A stretch of DNA of 64,000 bases from Bacillus crepusculi (GTDB taxonomy: Bacteria > Bacillota > Bacilli > Bacillales > Bacillaceae): the NCBI RefSeq assembly GCF_014764715.1, contig NZ_JACXXE010000002.1, forward strand, positions 310,001-374,000. Reading direction: 5' to 3'. Positions within the stretch are counted from its first letter, which is position 1; the number at the start of each line of letters is the position of its first letter. Shown one piece after another: positions 1 to 7,666 of the stretch. The position numbers were made by a program, and so were the translations under genes. The notes beneath the pieces are model-generated. The model worked only from the letters and a program-made list of their open reading frames with translations. It searched no databases and was not told the DNA's origin.

Positions 1-563
1 ACATGGTGTTCCCAGATAATGCTTCGCTTGCACTTGGTGTTGCTCAAGCATTAGGGATTGATGAAGATACGGCATTCAGAGGAATGTTAAATGCGCCGCC
101 TGATCCAGGAGCGATGAGAATTCTTCCATTAATGGACGCGAAAACACCTGGACATTTTGTAAATGGATTTGCGGCAAATGACGCATCATCTACATTGAAC
201 ATTTGGAAGCGTGTGAAAGAAATTGGATATCCAACAGATGAACCGATTATTATCATGAACTGCCGTGCGGATCGTGTAGATAGAACGATCCAGTTTGCGG
301 AGGATGTACTTCCTTATATTGAAGCAAGTGATCTTGTTTTAATTGGTGAAACGACTGATCCAATTGTGAAGGCATATGAGGAAGGGAAAATTCCGGCTGA
401 CCACTTACACAACCTTGAATATCAATCTACAGAACAAATTATGAACATGCTTGAGAAAAAGCTTCATAATCGAGTGGTTTATGGAGTCGGCAATATCCAT
501 GGCGCCGCTGAACCTTTAATCGAAAAAATTCAAGAATACAAAATTAAGCAGCTTGTCAGCTAG
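1..563 (+). CDS. pgsB: Poly-gamma-glutamate synthase PgsB (CapB), C-terminal part, cut by window start
   Basis: This is the last ~186 residues of the ATP-dependent amide ligase that polymerises glutamate into poly-gamma-glutamate (PGA) at the membrane together with PgsC and PgsA. The full family protein is about 393 residues, so roughly the first half, including the nucleotide-binding P-loop, lies upstream of the window. The visible part reads continuously with no internal stop and keeps the Mur-ligase-like stretch FVNGFAANDASSTLNIW and the glycine-rich end GVGNIHGAAEPLIE. The stop codon is embedded in the pgsC ribosome binding site (TAGGAGG), so the two genes are translationally close. Identification rests on the sequence and on the pgsC-pgsA-pgsE order that follows. 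Confidence 0.95.
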   Translation, partial: MVFPDNASLALGVAQALGIDEDTAFRGMLNAPPDPGAMRILPLMDAKTPGHFVNGFAANDASSTLNIWKRVKEIGYPTDEPIIIMNCRADRVDRTIQFAEDVLPYIEASDLVLIGETTDPIVKAYEEGKIPADHLHNLEYQSTEQIMNMLEKKLHNRVVYGVGNIHGAAEPLIEKIQEYKIKQLVS

Positions 564-578
564 GAGGAAATATAGAAA

Positions 579-1028
579 ATGTTCGGATCAGATCTTTATA
601 TCTCGTTAATTTTAGGTGTTCTACTTAGTTTAATCTTTGCAGAAAAAACAGGAATAGTACCAGCTGGACTGGTTGTTCCAGGTTATCTTGCGCTTGTATT
701 TAACCAGCCAGTCTTCATATTAGTCGTCTTATCTGTCAGCTTGCTTACGTATGTGATCGTTCGTTTTGGTTTATCAAAATTTATGATTTTATACGGGCGC
801 AGAAAGTTTGCTGCGATGCTGATTACAGGGATTGCCTTAAAGCTTGTATTTGATTTCTTCTATCCAGTGGTCCCGTTTGAAATAGCAGAATTCCGCGGAA
901 TCGGAATCATTGTCCCTGGATTAATTGCGAATACGATTCAAAAGCAAGGTCTTACGATTACCCTTGGAAGCACGTTACTTCTAAGTGGTGCAACATTTGC
1001 CATCATGTATGTTTACTATCTATTTTAA
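579..1028 (+). CDS. pgsC: Poly-gamma-glutamate synthase membrane subunit PgsC (CapC)
   Basis: Small integral membrane subunit of the PGA synthase; 149 residues, the usual family length. It is almost entirely hydrophobic, with about four to five predicted membrane segments, and carries the family motif GIVPAGLVVPGYLAL near residues 26-40 and a matching GIIVPGLIAN repeat near residue 110. The start ATG follows an AGGAGG site that overlaps the pgsB stop. PgsC is thought to form the membrane part of the polymerase with PgsB and to pass the chain to PgsA; that role is family knowledge and not visible in the sequence. The next gene begins within 20 bases, so this is one operon. Confidence 0.95.
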   Translation: MFGSDLYISLILGVLLSLIFAEKTGIVPAGLVVPGYLALVFNQPVFILVVLSVSLLTYVIVRFGLSKFMILYGRRKFAAMLITGIALKLVFDFFYPVVPFEIAEFRGIGIIVPGLIANTIQKQGLTITLGSTLLLSGATFAIMYVYYLF

Positions 1029-1043
1029 GATAAGGTGTGTCCA

Positions 1044-2213
1044 ATGATGAATAAAAAATTGAGCTTTCAGGAAAAGCTGCTGAAAATCACAAAGAATCAA
1101 AAGAAAAAGACAAATAAACATGTACTGATTGCTTTACCGATCGTCATTGCTTGTACATTTTTATTTACATTTATCGGGAAAGCACAAGTGCCAACTGTAG
1201 AAAAGAATCCAGAGAACATCCTGACCGCTTCGTTTGTCGGTGACATTATGTTTGGAAGAAATGTAGAGAAAGTGACAGATCGTTATGGAAAACAGCATCT
1301 CTTTCGCTACGCCAAGCCATATTTTGATGTGTCAGACTATGTAACAGGTAACTTTGAGCATCCAGTGGCATCAGATCAGGAACAGGCAGCGCAAAAGAAT
1401 ATTCATTTGAAAACAGATGAAGAGTCTGTCCAAGCGTTGAAGGATTTGAATTTCTCTGTATTAAACTTTGCGAATAACCATGCGGCAGACTATGGTGAAA
1501 AAGGCTTGAACAACACGATTAATTCCTTTGAAAAAGCTGACTTGGATTACACAGGTGCAGGTCGTAACCTTCAAGAGGCAAAGAGTAACATTTCGTATAA
1601 AGAAGTAAATGGTGTCAAAGTTGCTACACTGGGTTTTACTGATGTGTACGGGAAAGATTTTAAAGCAACGAATCAAAAGGCGGGTGTTCTGCCAGCCGAT
1701 CCATCTATCTTTATTCCGATGATTTCACAGGCTGCTGAAAAGGCAGATATCGTCGTTGTTCATGCTCACTGGGGACAGGAGTATAACAATGAAGTAAACG
1801 ATAGACAAAGAGAATTGGCAAGAGCAATGTCAAAGGCTGGGGCTGATATTATTATCGGCGCACACCCGCACGTACTTGAGCCGATGGAAGTCTATAACGG
1901 AACGGCGATCTTCTATAGCCTAGGGAACTTTATTTTTGACCAAGGTTGGTCAAGAACACGTGATTCTGCACTTGTTCAGTATCATCTGAATGAAGATGGA
2001 AAAGCGACATTTGAAGTTGTCCCAATGTACATTAAAGAAGCAACACCTGCTCCAGTTAAAGCAGGATCTTTTGAATCAAAATCTATTATTCGTATGCTGA
2101 CCAATGGCACGAATGCGGATTGGAAAGAAAAAGACGGACACATTTTCTTTGAAGTGGATCACGCTGATAAAGTTAAAAACTTAAAAGAAAACGGGGGAAA
2201 AGATAAGAAATGA
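1044..2213 (+). CDS. pgsA: Poly-gamma-glutamate export/synthesis protein PgsA (CapA)
   Basis: Membrane-anchored, extracytoplasmic CapA-type protein (metallophosphoesterase-like fold) needed for PGA synthesis or transport. A lysine-rich cytoplasmic start is followed by one membrane segment at about residues 28-48, then the CapA domain with SFVGDIMFGRNVEK, NFANNHAADYG, HAHWGQEYNN, GAHPHVLEPMEVY and FYSLGNFIFDQG, which contain the family's conserved Asp, His and Asn residues. The frame could open at a GTG at 1035, but AAGGTG at 1032-1037 is spaced correctly for the tandem ATGs at 1044/1047, and the protein then begins like known PgsA proteins. The last bases overlap the start of pgsE (ATGA), indicating translational coupling. 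Confidence 0.93.
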   Translation: MMNKKLSFQEKLLKITKNQKKKTNKHVLIALPIVIACTFLFTFIGKAQVPTVEKNPENILTASFVGDIMFGRNVEKVTDRYGKQHLFRYAKPYFDVSDYVTGNFEHPVASDQEQAAQKNIHLKTDEESVQALKDLNFSVLNFANNHAADYGEKGLNNTINSFEKADLDYTGAGRNLQEAKSNISYKEVNGVKVATLGFTDVYGKDFKATNQKAGVLPADPSIFIPMISQAAEKADIVVVHAHWGQEYNNEVNDRQRELARAMSKAGADIIIGAHPHVLEPMEVYNGTAIFYSLGNFIFDQGWSRTRDSALVQYHLNEDGKATFEVVPMYIKEATPAPVKAGSFESKSIIRMLTNGTNADWKEKDGHIFFEVDHADKVKNLKENGGKDKK

Positions 2214-2380
2214 AATTTCTAAAAGCAAGCTGGCCGTTTGTTGCGTTAATTTTAGTATTTGTCTTTATGTCTGCCTTTAAATTTAGTGACAGCCTGACAG
2301 ATCATGAAAAACAAAAGATCTCGGTTGAAATACAAAAAATCGAACAGCAAAAGCAGTCGAAAGCAGAAGCAAGTAAATAA
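2210..2380 (+). CDS. pgsE: Small PGA synthase accessory protein PgsE (CapE, YwtC)
   Basis: A 56-residue protein whose ATG overlaps the pgsA stop codon (ATGA at 2210-2213). It has one membrane segment (about residues 8-23, WPFVALILVFVFMSAF) followed by a short charged tail rich in Lys, Gln and Glu, the architecture of PgsE/CapE, which is about 55 residues. In B. subtilis this small protein stimulates PGA production and belongs to the pgsBCAE operon. The frame is too short to stand out in a length-filtered gene search, but the overlap with pgsA, the membrane segment and the following terminator all support it. Confidence 0.92.
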   Translation: MKFLKASWPFVALILVFVFMSAFKFSDSLTDHEKQKISVEIQKIEQQKQSKAEASK

Positions 2381-2393
2381 TTCTAAAGAGCAT

Positions 2394-2421
2394 AGAGGGC
2401 ACGCGCTGCGTGCTCTTTTTT
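2394..2421 (+). terminator. Rho-independent terminator of the pgsBCAE operon
   Basis: An inverted repeat (AGAGGGCACGC paired with GCGTGCTCT, one G-U pair, short loop) is followed by a run of six T, 14 bases after the pgsE stop. It closes the PGA synthase operon before pgdS. Confidence 0.85.
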
Positions 2422-2435
2422 GTCGGAAAAAGGTG

Positions 2436-2461
2436 TAAAATGAAAGGTGTCATGCCGAAAC
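2436..2461 (+). promoter_or_regulatory. Candidate SigD promoter of pgdS
   Basis: TAAA at 2436-2439, a 14-base spacer and GCCGAAAC at 2454-2461 fit the SigD consensus (TAAA, about 15 bases, GCCGATAT). It sits 25 bases upstream of the pgdS start. SigD dependence of pgdS (ywtD) is known in B. subtilis; assignment here is by sequence match. Confidence 0.65.
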
Positions 2462-2486
2462 TATAGACGAAAGGAGGGAACCGATC

Positions 2487-3713
2487 ATGAAATGGAAAGG
2501 AATGTTGATCGGAGGCTGTGCGCTTGTAGGGCTGATGTTCATGTCTCAATCAGAAGAGGTATCTGCTCAAACAAAGTCTCCTTTGGAGCAAGCGGAAACA
2601 CTGATTGGAACACCTTATCATAAAGGAGGAACCGATCCGAAAACGGGCTTTGATGCATCTGGGTTTATTCAATATGTGTACAAGACATCAGGAACGTTTG
2701 ATTTGCCGCGGAAGGTGATCGATCAATATCAGATTGGAGAAAAGGTATCATGGGAAAAGGCCAAACCAGGAGACCTTGTGTATTTCCGCAGTCTTGAGGA
2801 AACAAAAGAGACCCCGACACATGTGGCGTTGTATGCTGGTAACGATCAGGTGATCCACATCACGCTGAGTCAAGGAGTCGTGAAAACAGATGTCAGCAAA
2901 AGCAAATATTGGACTGACCGGTTTTATGCGGTCAAACGGCTGCCTGTTTCTCAAGAAATTTCTGATGATCGTGTTGTGAAAGAGGCGATGAAATATTTAG
3001 GGATTCCGTATGTTTTTGGTGCAGCAGATCCAAAGGTTGGCTTTGATTGTTCAGGCTTTTTACAATATTTATTTGAAAAATCGCTTGGGATTTATTTGCC
3101 TAGAAGTGCTGAACAGCAGTGGAGGGTTGGAGAAAAAGTAGCATTAGACGATATTCGCCCTGGGGATTTTGTCTTTTTTAGCAACACATATAAACCCGGA
3201 ATTTCTCATGTTGGAATGTACATTGGGGGAGATCGCTTTATTCATGCGAGCCGTTCTGAAAGTGTGACAATCTCTTATTTATCTGAATCATATTGGCGCG
3301 AAAAATGGACAGGTGCGAAGCGATTAACGGATCTGGAACTTGCGAAAGAAGACCCAATTGTATCAAAAGCCGCGACGTATATTGGGGAAGTCCCTTACGT
3401 CAAAGGTGGTACGAGCCCAGAGCAAGGGTTTGATACAGCAGGCTTCACACAGCATGTGTATCAAGAAGTGCTTGGCATTGAGCTGCCTCGCTATGCGTCA
3501 GGACAAGTCAAAGCAGGTACGCCTGTGAAACGTTCGGAGCTTAAGCCAGGAGATCTAGTTTTCTTTAGTGGGACGTCATTGATGCCGGCGATTTATGCAG
3601 GGTCCAATCAAGTGATTCATGTGACCGTCTCAAATGGTGTTGTGATTACCAATATGAAAACAAGTACGTACTGGAAGGACAAATATGAGACGGCTGTTAG
3701 AATTAAAAAATAA
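2487..3713 (+). CDS. pgdS: Gamma-DL-glutamyl hydrolase PgdS, secreted PGA depolymerase
   Basis: Secreted endopeptidase of the NlpC/P60 family that cuts PGA; 408 residues versus about 413 in B. subtilis. A signal peptide (positive start MKWKG, hydrophobic core, cleavage near VSA-QT at about residue 28) is followed by three NlpC/P60 repeats starting near residues 33, 165 and 290. Only the middle repeat keeps the catalytic cysteine (GFDCSGF); the first reads GFDASGF and the third GFDTAGF, so the outer repeats are probably substrate-binding. The same one-in-three pattern is, as I remember it, typical of PgdS. The ATG follows a strong AAGGAGGG site. It has its own SigD-type promoter and lies just after the pgs operon, as expected for chain release from the cell. 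Confidence 0.93.
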   Translation: MKWKGMLIGGCALVGLMFMSQSEEVSAQTKSPLEQAETLIGTPYHKGGTDPKTGFDASGFIQYVYKTSGTFDLPRKVIDQYQIGEKVSWEKAKPGDLVYFRSLEETKETPTHVALYAGNDQVIHITLSQGVVKTDVSKSKYWTDRFYAVKRLPVSQEISDDRVVKEAMKYLGIPYVFGAADPKVGFDCSGFLQYLFEKSLGIYLPRSAEQQWRVGEKVALDDIRPGDFVFFSNTYKPGISHVGMYIGGDRFIHASRSESVTISYLSESYWREKWTGAKRLTDLELAKEDPIVSKAATYIGEVPYVKGGTSPEQGFDTAGFTQHVYQEVLGIELPRYASGQVKAGTPVKRSELKPGDLVFFSGTSLMPAIYAGSNQVIHVTVSNGVVITNMKTSTYWKDKYETAVRIKK

Positions 3714-3745
3714 AGAAAAAGCCCGACCAACGATCAGATCGGACT
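3713..3745 (-). terminator. Terminator of ywtE (minus strand)
   Basis: On the minus strand a 9-pair stem (AGTCCGATC with GGTCGGGCT, two to three G-U pairs) is followed by TTTTTC. It starts about 24 bases after the ywtE stop and abuts the pgdS stop, so it separates the two convergent genes. Confidence 0.75.
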
Positions 3746-3768
3746 GCTAGACTTCTCACTAGGCGCTA

Positions 3769-4650
3769 TTAGACAAGCGTCTTTTTTTCTTGAAATTGAT
3801 TCTGTAAAAGCAGATCAATAAAATAGGCGACACCATCTTCATGGTTGCCTTTTGTGATATAGGTGCTCTTTTCTTTAATGATATCCACAGCATTCCCCAT
3901 CGCTATGCGGTGACCTGCTTCATCGAACATGGAGAGATCATTTGGACTGTCACCAATCGCATAAATATTGGAGCGGTCAACGCCATAATGGGCTGCAAGC
4001 TTTTTCAGGGCATGTCCTTTCCCGGACTCTTTTGGCAGGACCTCAATGATATGTTTTCCAGAAGAGGTCAATGAAAGCTCGGGCATTTCCGCAAGAAGAG
4101 CTCGTGCTTCCTGCAGCTTATTCATATCAAATGAGAAGCACAGTAATTTATAGGTCGCTTCATTCGACTCAAAAATCTGACGGATGTCATCCACTGGTTT
4201 GATGCCAAATTGTTTGAATTGCGTCATCGCCCCTGCCCATAAATCAGCTAGATCTTCATTTGGATTGGCGCTTTTGAGTACATCAAATTCAGCTTTCAGC
4301 TTCTCTTTTCCATCAAAAGGAGAGAGGAGCGCATCATCCGTATAGACCTCAAAGTAAATGTTTCGTTCCACTAATGCCTTAGCCGCTCGTTTTCCTGCTC
4401 CTTGGTCAAGTGTGATACGGCTGAAGAGCTTGTATCCTTCTGTGTGAACGGTCCCTCCGTTTGCTGCAATAATGGGAATGTCCAAATCGCCAAGCAGCTC
4501 CTTCACATCAAAAGTTGCCCGCCCTGTACAGATGGTCACAATATAGCCAGCTTCCTTCGCGCGAATCAATGCCTGCCGGTTTTGAGCTGAAATTTCACTT
4601 TTTGTATTTAAGAGTGTACCGTCTAAATCAATCGCAATCATTTTTTTCAT
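3769..4650 (-). CDS. ywtE: Cof-type HAD-superfamily phosphatase YwtE
   Basis: 293-residue haloacid-dehalogenase-family hydrolase of the Cof (type IIB cap) class. Motif I is MIAIDLDGTLLNTK with both catalytic aspartates, motif II the CTGRA stretch, and motifs III/IV are GKGHALKKL and AIGDSPNDLSMF. Such enzymes dephosphorylate small phosphorylated metabolites, often sugar phosphates or flavin-related compounds; the substrate cannot be read from the sequence. The frame extends 43 codons further upstream, but a GAAGGAGGA site ten bases before the ATG at 4650 and the usual family start MKKMIAIDLDG decide the shorter form. In B. subtilis it occupies the same place between pgdS and tagT. Confidence 0.88.
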   Translation of the reverse strand: MKKMIAIDLDGTLLNTKSEISAQNRQALIRAKEAGYIVTICTGRATFDVKELLGDLDIPIIAANGGTVHTEGYKLFSRITLDQGAGKRAAKALVERNIYFEVYTDDALLSPFDGKEKLKAEFDVLKSANPNEDLADLWAGAMTQFKQFGIKPVDDIRQIFESNEATYKLLCFSFDMNKLQEARALLAEMPELSLTSSGKHIIEVLPKESGKGHALKKLAAHYGVDRSNIYAIGDSPNDLSMFDEAGHRIAMGNAVDIIKEKSTYITKGNHEDGVAYFIDLLLQNQFQEKKTLV

Positions 4651-4782
4651 CGCTGTCAAATCCTCCTTCACTCTTGCAATATCCTCTTCAAAGTATGTAC
4701 GATTTCCTTCATTCTCATGAAAGTGTAGGATCGTTGATTCCTCTCTATCAAGGCTAAACAAAAATGGCCGAATGTTCAAGGG

Positions 4783-4813
4783 AATAAGAAAAAGCGCCCC
4801 AAAGGGACGCTTT
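4783..4813 (-). terminator. Intrinsic terminator upstream of ywtE (possible attenuator)
   Basis: Read on the minus strand, AAAGCGTCCC and GGGGCGCTTT pair fully (one G-U) around a TTT loop and are followed by TTTTTC. No gene ends here: it lies 133 bases before the ywtE start and downstream of the tagT terminator, so it would terminate a short leader RNA. Confidence 0.7.
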
Positions 4814-4875
4814 CAGTGTGTGGAGAAACCCTCGGCATTCGGTGTCACTCCTGCGCGCCGGTTAAACGCTATCAA
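4814..4875 (-). ncRNA. Unidentified structured leader-like segment upstream of ywtE
   Basis: A GC-rich 62-base stretch, unlike its AT-rich surroundings, lies on the minus strand between the tagT terminator (4890-4921) and another intrinsic terminator (4783-4813). It contains TTTAACCGGCGCGCAGGAG and CCGAATGCCGAGGG and can form an imperfect hairpin (GGAG with CTCC). Position, composition and terminal hairpin resemble a riboswitch or attenuator leader. I could not assign a class with confidence; a partial resemblance to the ydaO/c-di-AMP type is only an impression. Confidence 0.35.
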
Positions 4876-4889
4876 GCTGAAAAGAAGAC

Positions 4890-4921
4890 AAAGGGCTAAA
4901 ATTAAGATATTTTAGCCCTTT
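4890..4921 (-). terminator. Terminator of tagT
   Basis: A perfect 13-pair inverted repeat (AAAGGGCTAAAAT and ATTTTAGCCCTTT, six-base loop) begins five bases after the tagT stop. The T-rich tail is interrupted (TTTGTCTTCTTTTC). Confidence 0.75.
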
Positions 4922-4925
4922 CTGT

Positions 4926-5891
4926 TTATGATAATTCAAGCTGCTTCTTCAATTCAGTTTTTACTTCGTTCAGTTGGTTTTGATCCAATTGGAAATAATA
5001 AACGCCGTTTGGCTGATAGTCATTTCCTTTTAACTGAATGGTATCAACAGATTTTAATGAAGTCAGAAGCGGGAAAAGCCCGATTAATTCTTTCATAGAA
5101 AGAGTGGTTGAGACATTATCACCAAGTGTATCAATGATATTGTCGTATGACGGAATGGACGTTAGTGATTTTGATTTATCGAAAATGGCCTTTAATACTT
5201 CCATTTGACGTTGTCCGCGCATTAAGTCACTATCTGCTTTTCGCGTTCTCACATATGCGAGAGCCTGATCACCATCTAGTGTATGAGTGCCTGTTTGAAG
5301 GACAACCTTGCCTTTTGTATCTTTTTGAATCTGTTTGACAAGATATTCATCCTTGATGTTAATAGAAACACCATTTAGTTCATTGACAATTTCCTTAAAT
5401 GCTTTGAAGTTACTTTGAATGACAAAGTCGACCGGAACATCTAGTAAATTTTCAACTGTACTTACCGTTAAATCTGCACCGCCAAATGCGTGTGCATGAG
5501 TAATTTTGTCATAGCCATGACCTGGAATATTGACGTATGAGTCCCTTGGAATGCTTAATAATTTAACGGTTTTATTTGTGCGGTTAATCGTCGCCAAAAC
5601 CATTGCATCGCTTCGCGCTTGTTTCACTGTTTCGCCTGGTCTGCTGTCAATTCCAAGTAGCAAAACAGAAAAGCTGTCTTTTCCTGGATCAAATGCTTCA
5701 ATCCGTTTCACAGATTGTGCGCCTCGATCTAGTGATACTTGTGCTTTTTTTGCAGCTGTTGTCACTTTATAGTAGGCATAGCCTGTGACTGAAGCGGTTG
5801 TTAGTAAAAGAATACCGAATATAAAAAGAGTGACTTTCACCCATGGTTTTAAACGCTTTTTCCCTTTGCGTTTGCTTCGTGATTGATCCAT
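4926..5891 (-). CDS. tagT: LCP-family teichoic acid transferase TagT (YwtF)
   Basis: 321-residue LytR-CpsA-Psr (LCP) protein, which transfers the lipid-linked teichoic acid chain onto peptidoglycan outside the membrane. A basic cytoplasmic start (RSKRKGKKR) is followed by one membrane segment at about residues 16-38 and the extracellular LCP domain with LLLGIDSRPGE, SIPRDSYV, HAHAFGG and YVRTRKADSDLMRGQRQ, which hold the Asp and Arg residues that bind the pyrophosphate lipid. Length and locus match B. subtilis TagT. It is one of three LCP paralogues in this window. The start ATG has only a modest ribosome site (GCGAGGG). Confidence 0.9.
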   Translation of the reverse strand: MDQSRSKRKGKKRLKPWVKVTLFIFGILLLTTASVTGYAYYKVTTAAKKAQVSLDRGAQSVKRIEAFDPGKDSFSVLLLGIDSRPGETVKQARSDAMVLATINRTNKTVKLLSIPRDSYVNIPGHGYDKITHAHAFGGADLTVSTVENLLDVPVDFVIQSNFKAFKEIVNELNGVSINIKDEYLVKQIQKDTKGKVVLQTGTHTLDGDQALAYVRTRKADSDLMRGQRQMEVLKAIFDKSKSLTSIPSYDNIIDTLGDNVSTTLSMKELIGLFPLLTSLKSVDTIQLKGNDYQPNGVYYFQLDQNQLNEVKTELKKQLELS

Positions 5892-6161
5892 ATATTTTAA
5901 ACCCTCGCCTATGATTTTTATAGTAAAGATGTCCGTCTTCCTGCTGACAAACTAAAACAAATATACCTTAAAACGGGATATTGTGCGACATTTTTTTCAC
6001 CAACGCTTAATTGACGTTTCCTTGTCGTCAAAAGTTTCAATGATACACAAATGAAATATATTTGTCATAAAACATCGAAATGTTTGAAATGACAGGAAGT
6101 GAGGAAAATGATCTTTCATATAGAGAAACATCCAGTAAACACAGACAAAAGAGGGGTTATC

Positions 6162-7529
6162 ATGATGAAAAATCGGAATGGATGGCTTTATTTCTTCGGC
6201 GCACTTGGCGGCGCCTTATATGGCTATGATACAGGTGTCATCTCTGGCGCCATCTTATTTATGAAAGAAGATTTAGGTTTAAATGCGTTTACAGAGGGGC
6301 TTGTTGTCAGCTCGATTTTAATCGGGGCGATGCTCGGTTCCTCTCTTTCTGGAAAGCTGACAGACCAATTTGGGCGAAAAAAGGCCATCATCGCCGCAGC
6401 TATTTTGTTTATTATCGGGGGATTTGGTACATCCTTTGCCCCGAATACGGAAGTGATGGTTTTATTCCGAATTGTACTAGGACTCGCTGTCGGGTGCTCG
6501 ACGACGATTGTTCCATTATATTTATCTGAACTTGCGCCAAAGGAATCACGAGGTGCACTGTCCTCTTTAAATCAGCTCATGATCACATTCGGTATTCTTT
6601 TAGCCTACATAGTGAACTACGTGTTAGCGGATGCCGAGGCATGGCGCCTGATGCTTGGAATTGCAGTGGTTCCTTCTGCTCTACTATTAATTGGTATTTT
6701 GTTTATGCCAGAAAGTCCTCGCTGGCTGTTTGTCCATGGACAGGCTGACCGGGCGAAGGCTGTATTATCGAAGCTTAGACAGAGTAAGGAAGAAGTCGAA
6801 GAAGAAATTTCAGATATTCAACAGGCAGAAAGTGAAGAAAAAGGCGGTTTTAAGGAATTATTTGAGCCATGGGTACGTCCAGCATTGATCGCGGGTGTCG
6901 GCCTTGCCTTTTTACAGCAATTTATCGGCACCAATACAATTATTTACTATGCACCAAAAACATTCACAAGCGTTGGTTTTGGTAACTCAGCCGCGATTTT
7001 AGGAACTGTCGGAATTGGCGCAGTGAATGTCATCATGACGTTTGTGGCGATTAAAATGATTGACCGTGTAGGACGTAAAGCACTGCTCCTATTTGGTAAT
7101 GCTGGAATGGTTCTTAGTTTAATTGTTCTGTCAGTGGTGAATCGATTTTTCGCAGGATCAACAGCCGCAGGATGGACAACAGTCATTTGTTTAGGACTCT
7201 TCATCGTCATCTTTGCTGTCAGCTGGGGTCCAGTCGTATGGGTCATGCTTCCAGAGCTGTTCCCAGTACATGTTCGTGGCATTGGTACAGGTGTATCTAC
7301 ATTCCTTCTTCATACAGGGAATCTGATCATCTCGCTTACATTCCCGGCTTTATTAAGTGCGATTGGTATCAGTAATCTCTTCCTCATTTATGCGGTCATC
7401 GGTGTAGGTGCCTTCTTATTTGTGAAATACTTCGTGACAGAAACAAAAGGGAAAAGTCTTGAAGAAATTGAAGAGGATTTAAAAAAGAGAAACCGTGCCG
7501 CCGTAGGTGAGGAAGGAAAAACAGTGTGA
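6162..7529 (+). CDS. ywtG: MFS sugar/proton symporter YwtG
   Basis: 455-residue major facilitator of the sugar porter family, twelve predicted membrane segments. Family signatures are GYDTGVISGAILFM in helix 1, GKLTDQFGRKKA between helices 2 and 3, PESPRWLF after helix 6, QQFIGTNTIIYYAP in helix 7, and PETKGKSLEEIE-like VTETKGKSLEEIE at the end. It probably imports a hexose or inositol-like sugar with protons; B. subtilis YwtG has no firmly known substrate that I recall. The frame extends upstream to a GTG at 6099, but the GAGGGG site before ATG 6162 and the family start favour 6162. It sits at its B. subtilis position next to tagT, on the opposite strand. Confidence 0.9.
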   Translation: MMKNRNGWLYFFGALGGALYGYDTGVISGAILFMKEDLGLNAFTEGLVVSSILIGAMLGSSLSGKLTDQFGRKKAIIAAAILFIIGGFGTSFAPNTEVMVLFRIVLGLAVGCSTTIVPLYLSELAPKESRGALSSLNQLMITFGILLAYIVNYVLADAEAWRLMLGIAVVPSALLLIGILFMPESPRWLFVHGQADRAKAVLSKLRQSKEEVEEEISDIQQAESEEKGGFKELFEPWVRPALIAGVGLAFLQQFIGTNTIIYYAPKTFTSVGFGNSAAILGTVGIGAVNVIMTFVAIKMIDRVGRKALLLFGNAGMVLSLIVLSVVNRFFAGSTAAGWTTVICLGLFIVIFAVSWGPVVWVMLPELFPVHVRGIGTGVSTFLLHTGNLIISLTFPALLSAIGISNLFLIYAVIGVGAFLFVKYFVTETKGKSLEEIEEDLKKRNRAAVGEEGKTV

Positions 7530-7535
7530 ACAATG

Positions 7536-7566
7536 ACCAGCTGCCCGCATGCAGCTGGTTTTTCTT
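7536..7566 (+). terminator. Terminator of ywtG
   Basis: ACCAGCTGC and GCAGCTGGT form a perfect 9-pair stem with a six-base loop followed by TTTTTC, six bases after the ywtG stop. Confidence 0.9.
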
Positions 7567-7666
7567 TGTTAAACAAACGTTTAATCAAGAAAGGACAAAC
7601 GCCCATCTTCTGAACGTGCTGCATATGACATACATATGGAACAGGCGAGCGAAAGGTGGAAATGAC

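Noticed and set aside
7631-7640. SigE-like -10 (CATACATA) before the GT2-methyltransferase gene
   Set aside because: No matching -35 at the right distance, so it is not listed as a promoter.
7526-7666. Upstream extension of the GT2-methyltransferase frame
   Set aside because: It would start within the ywtG end and pass through the ywtG terminator hairpin; ATG 7667 has a proper ribosome site.
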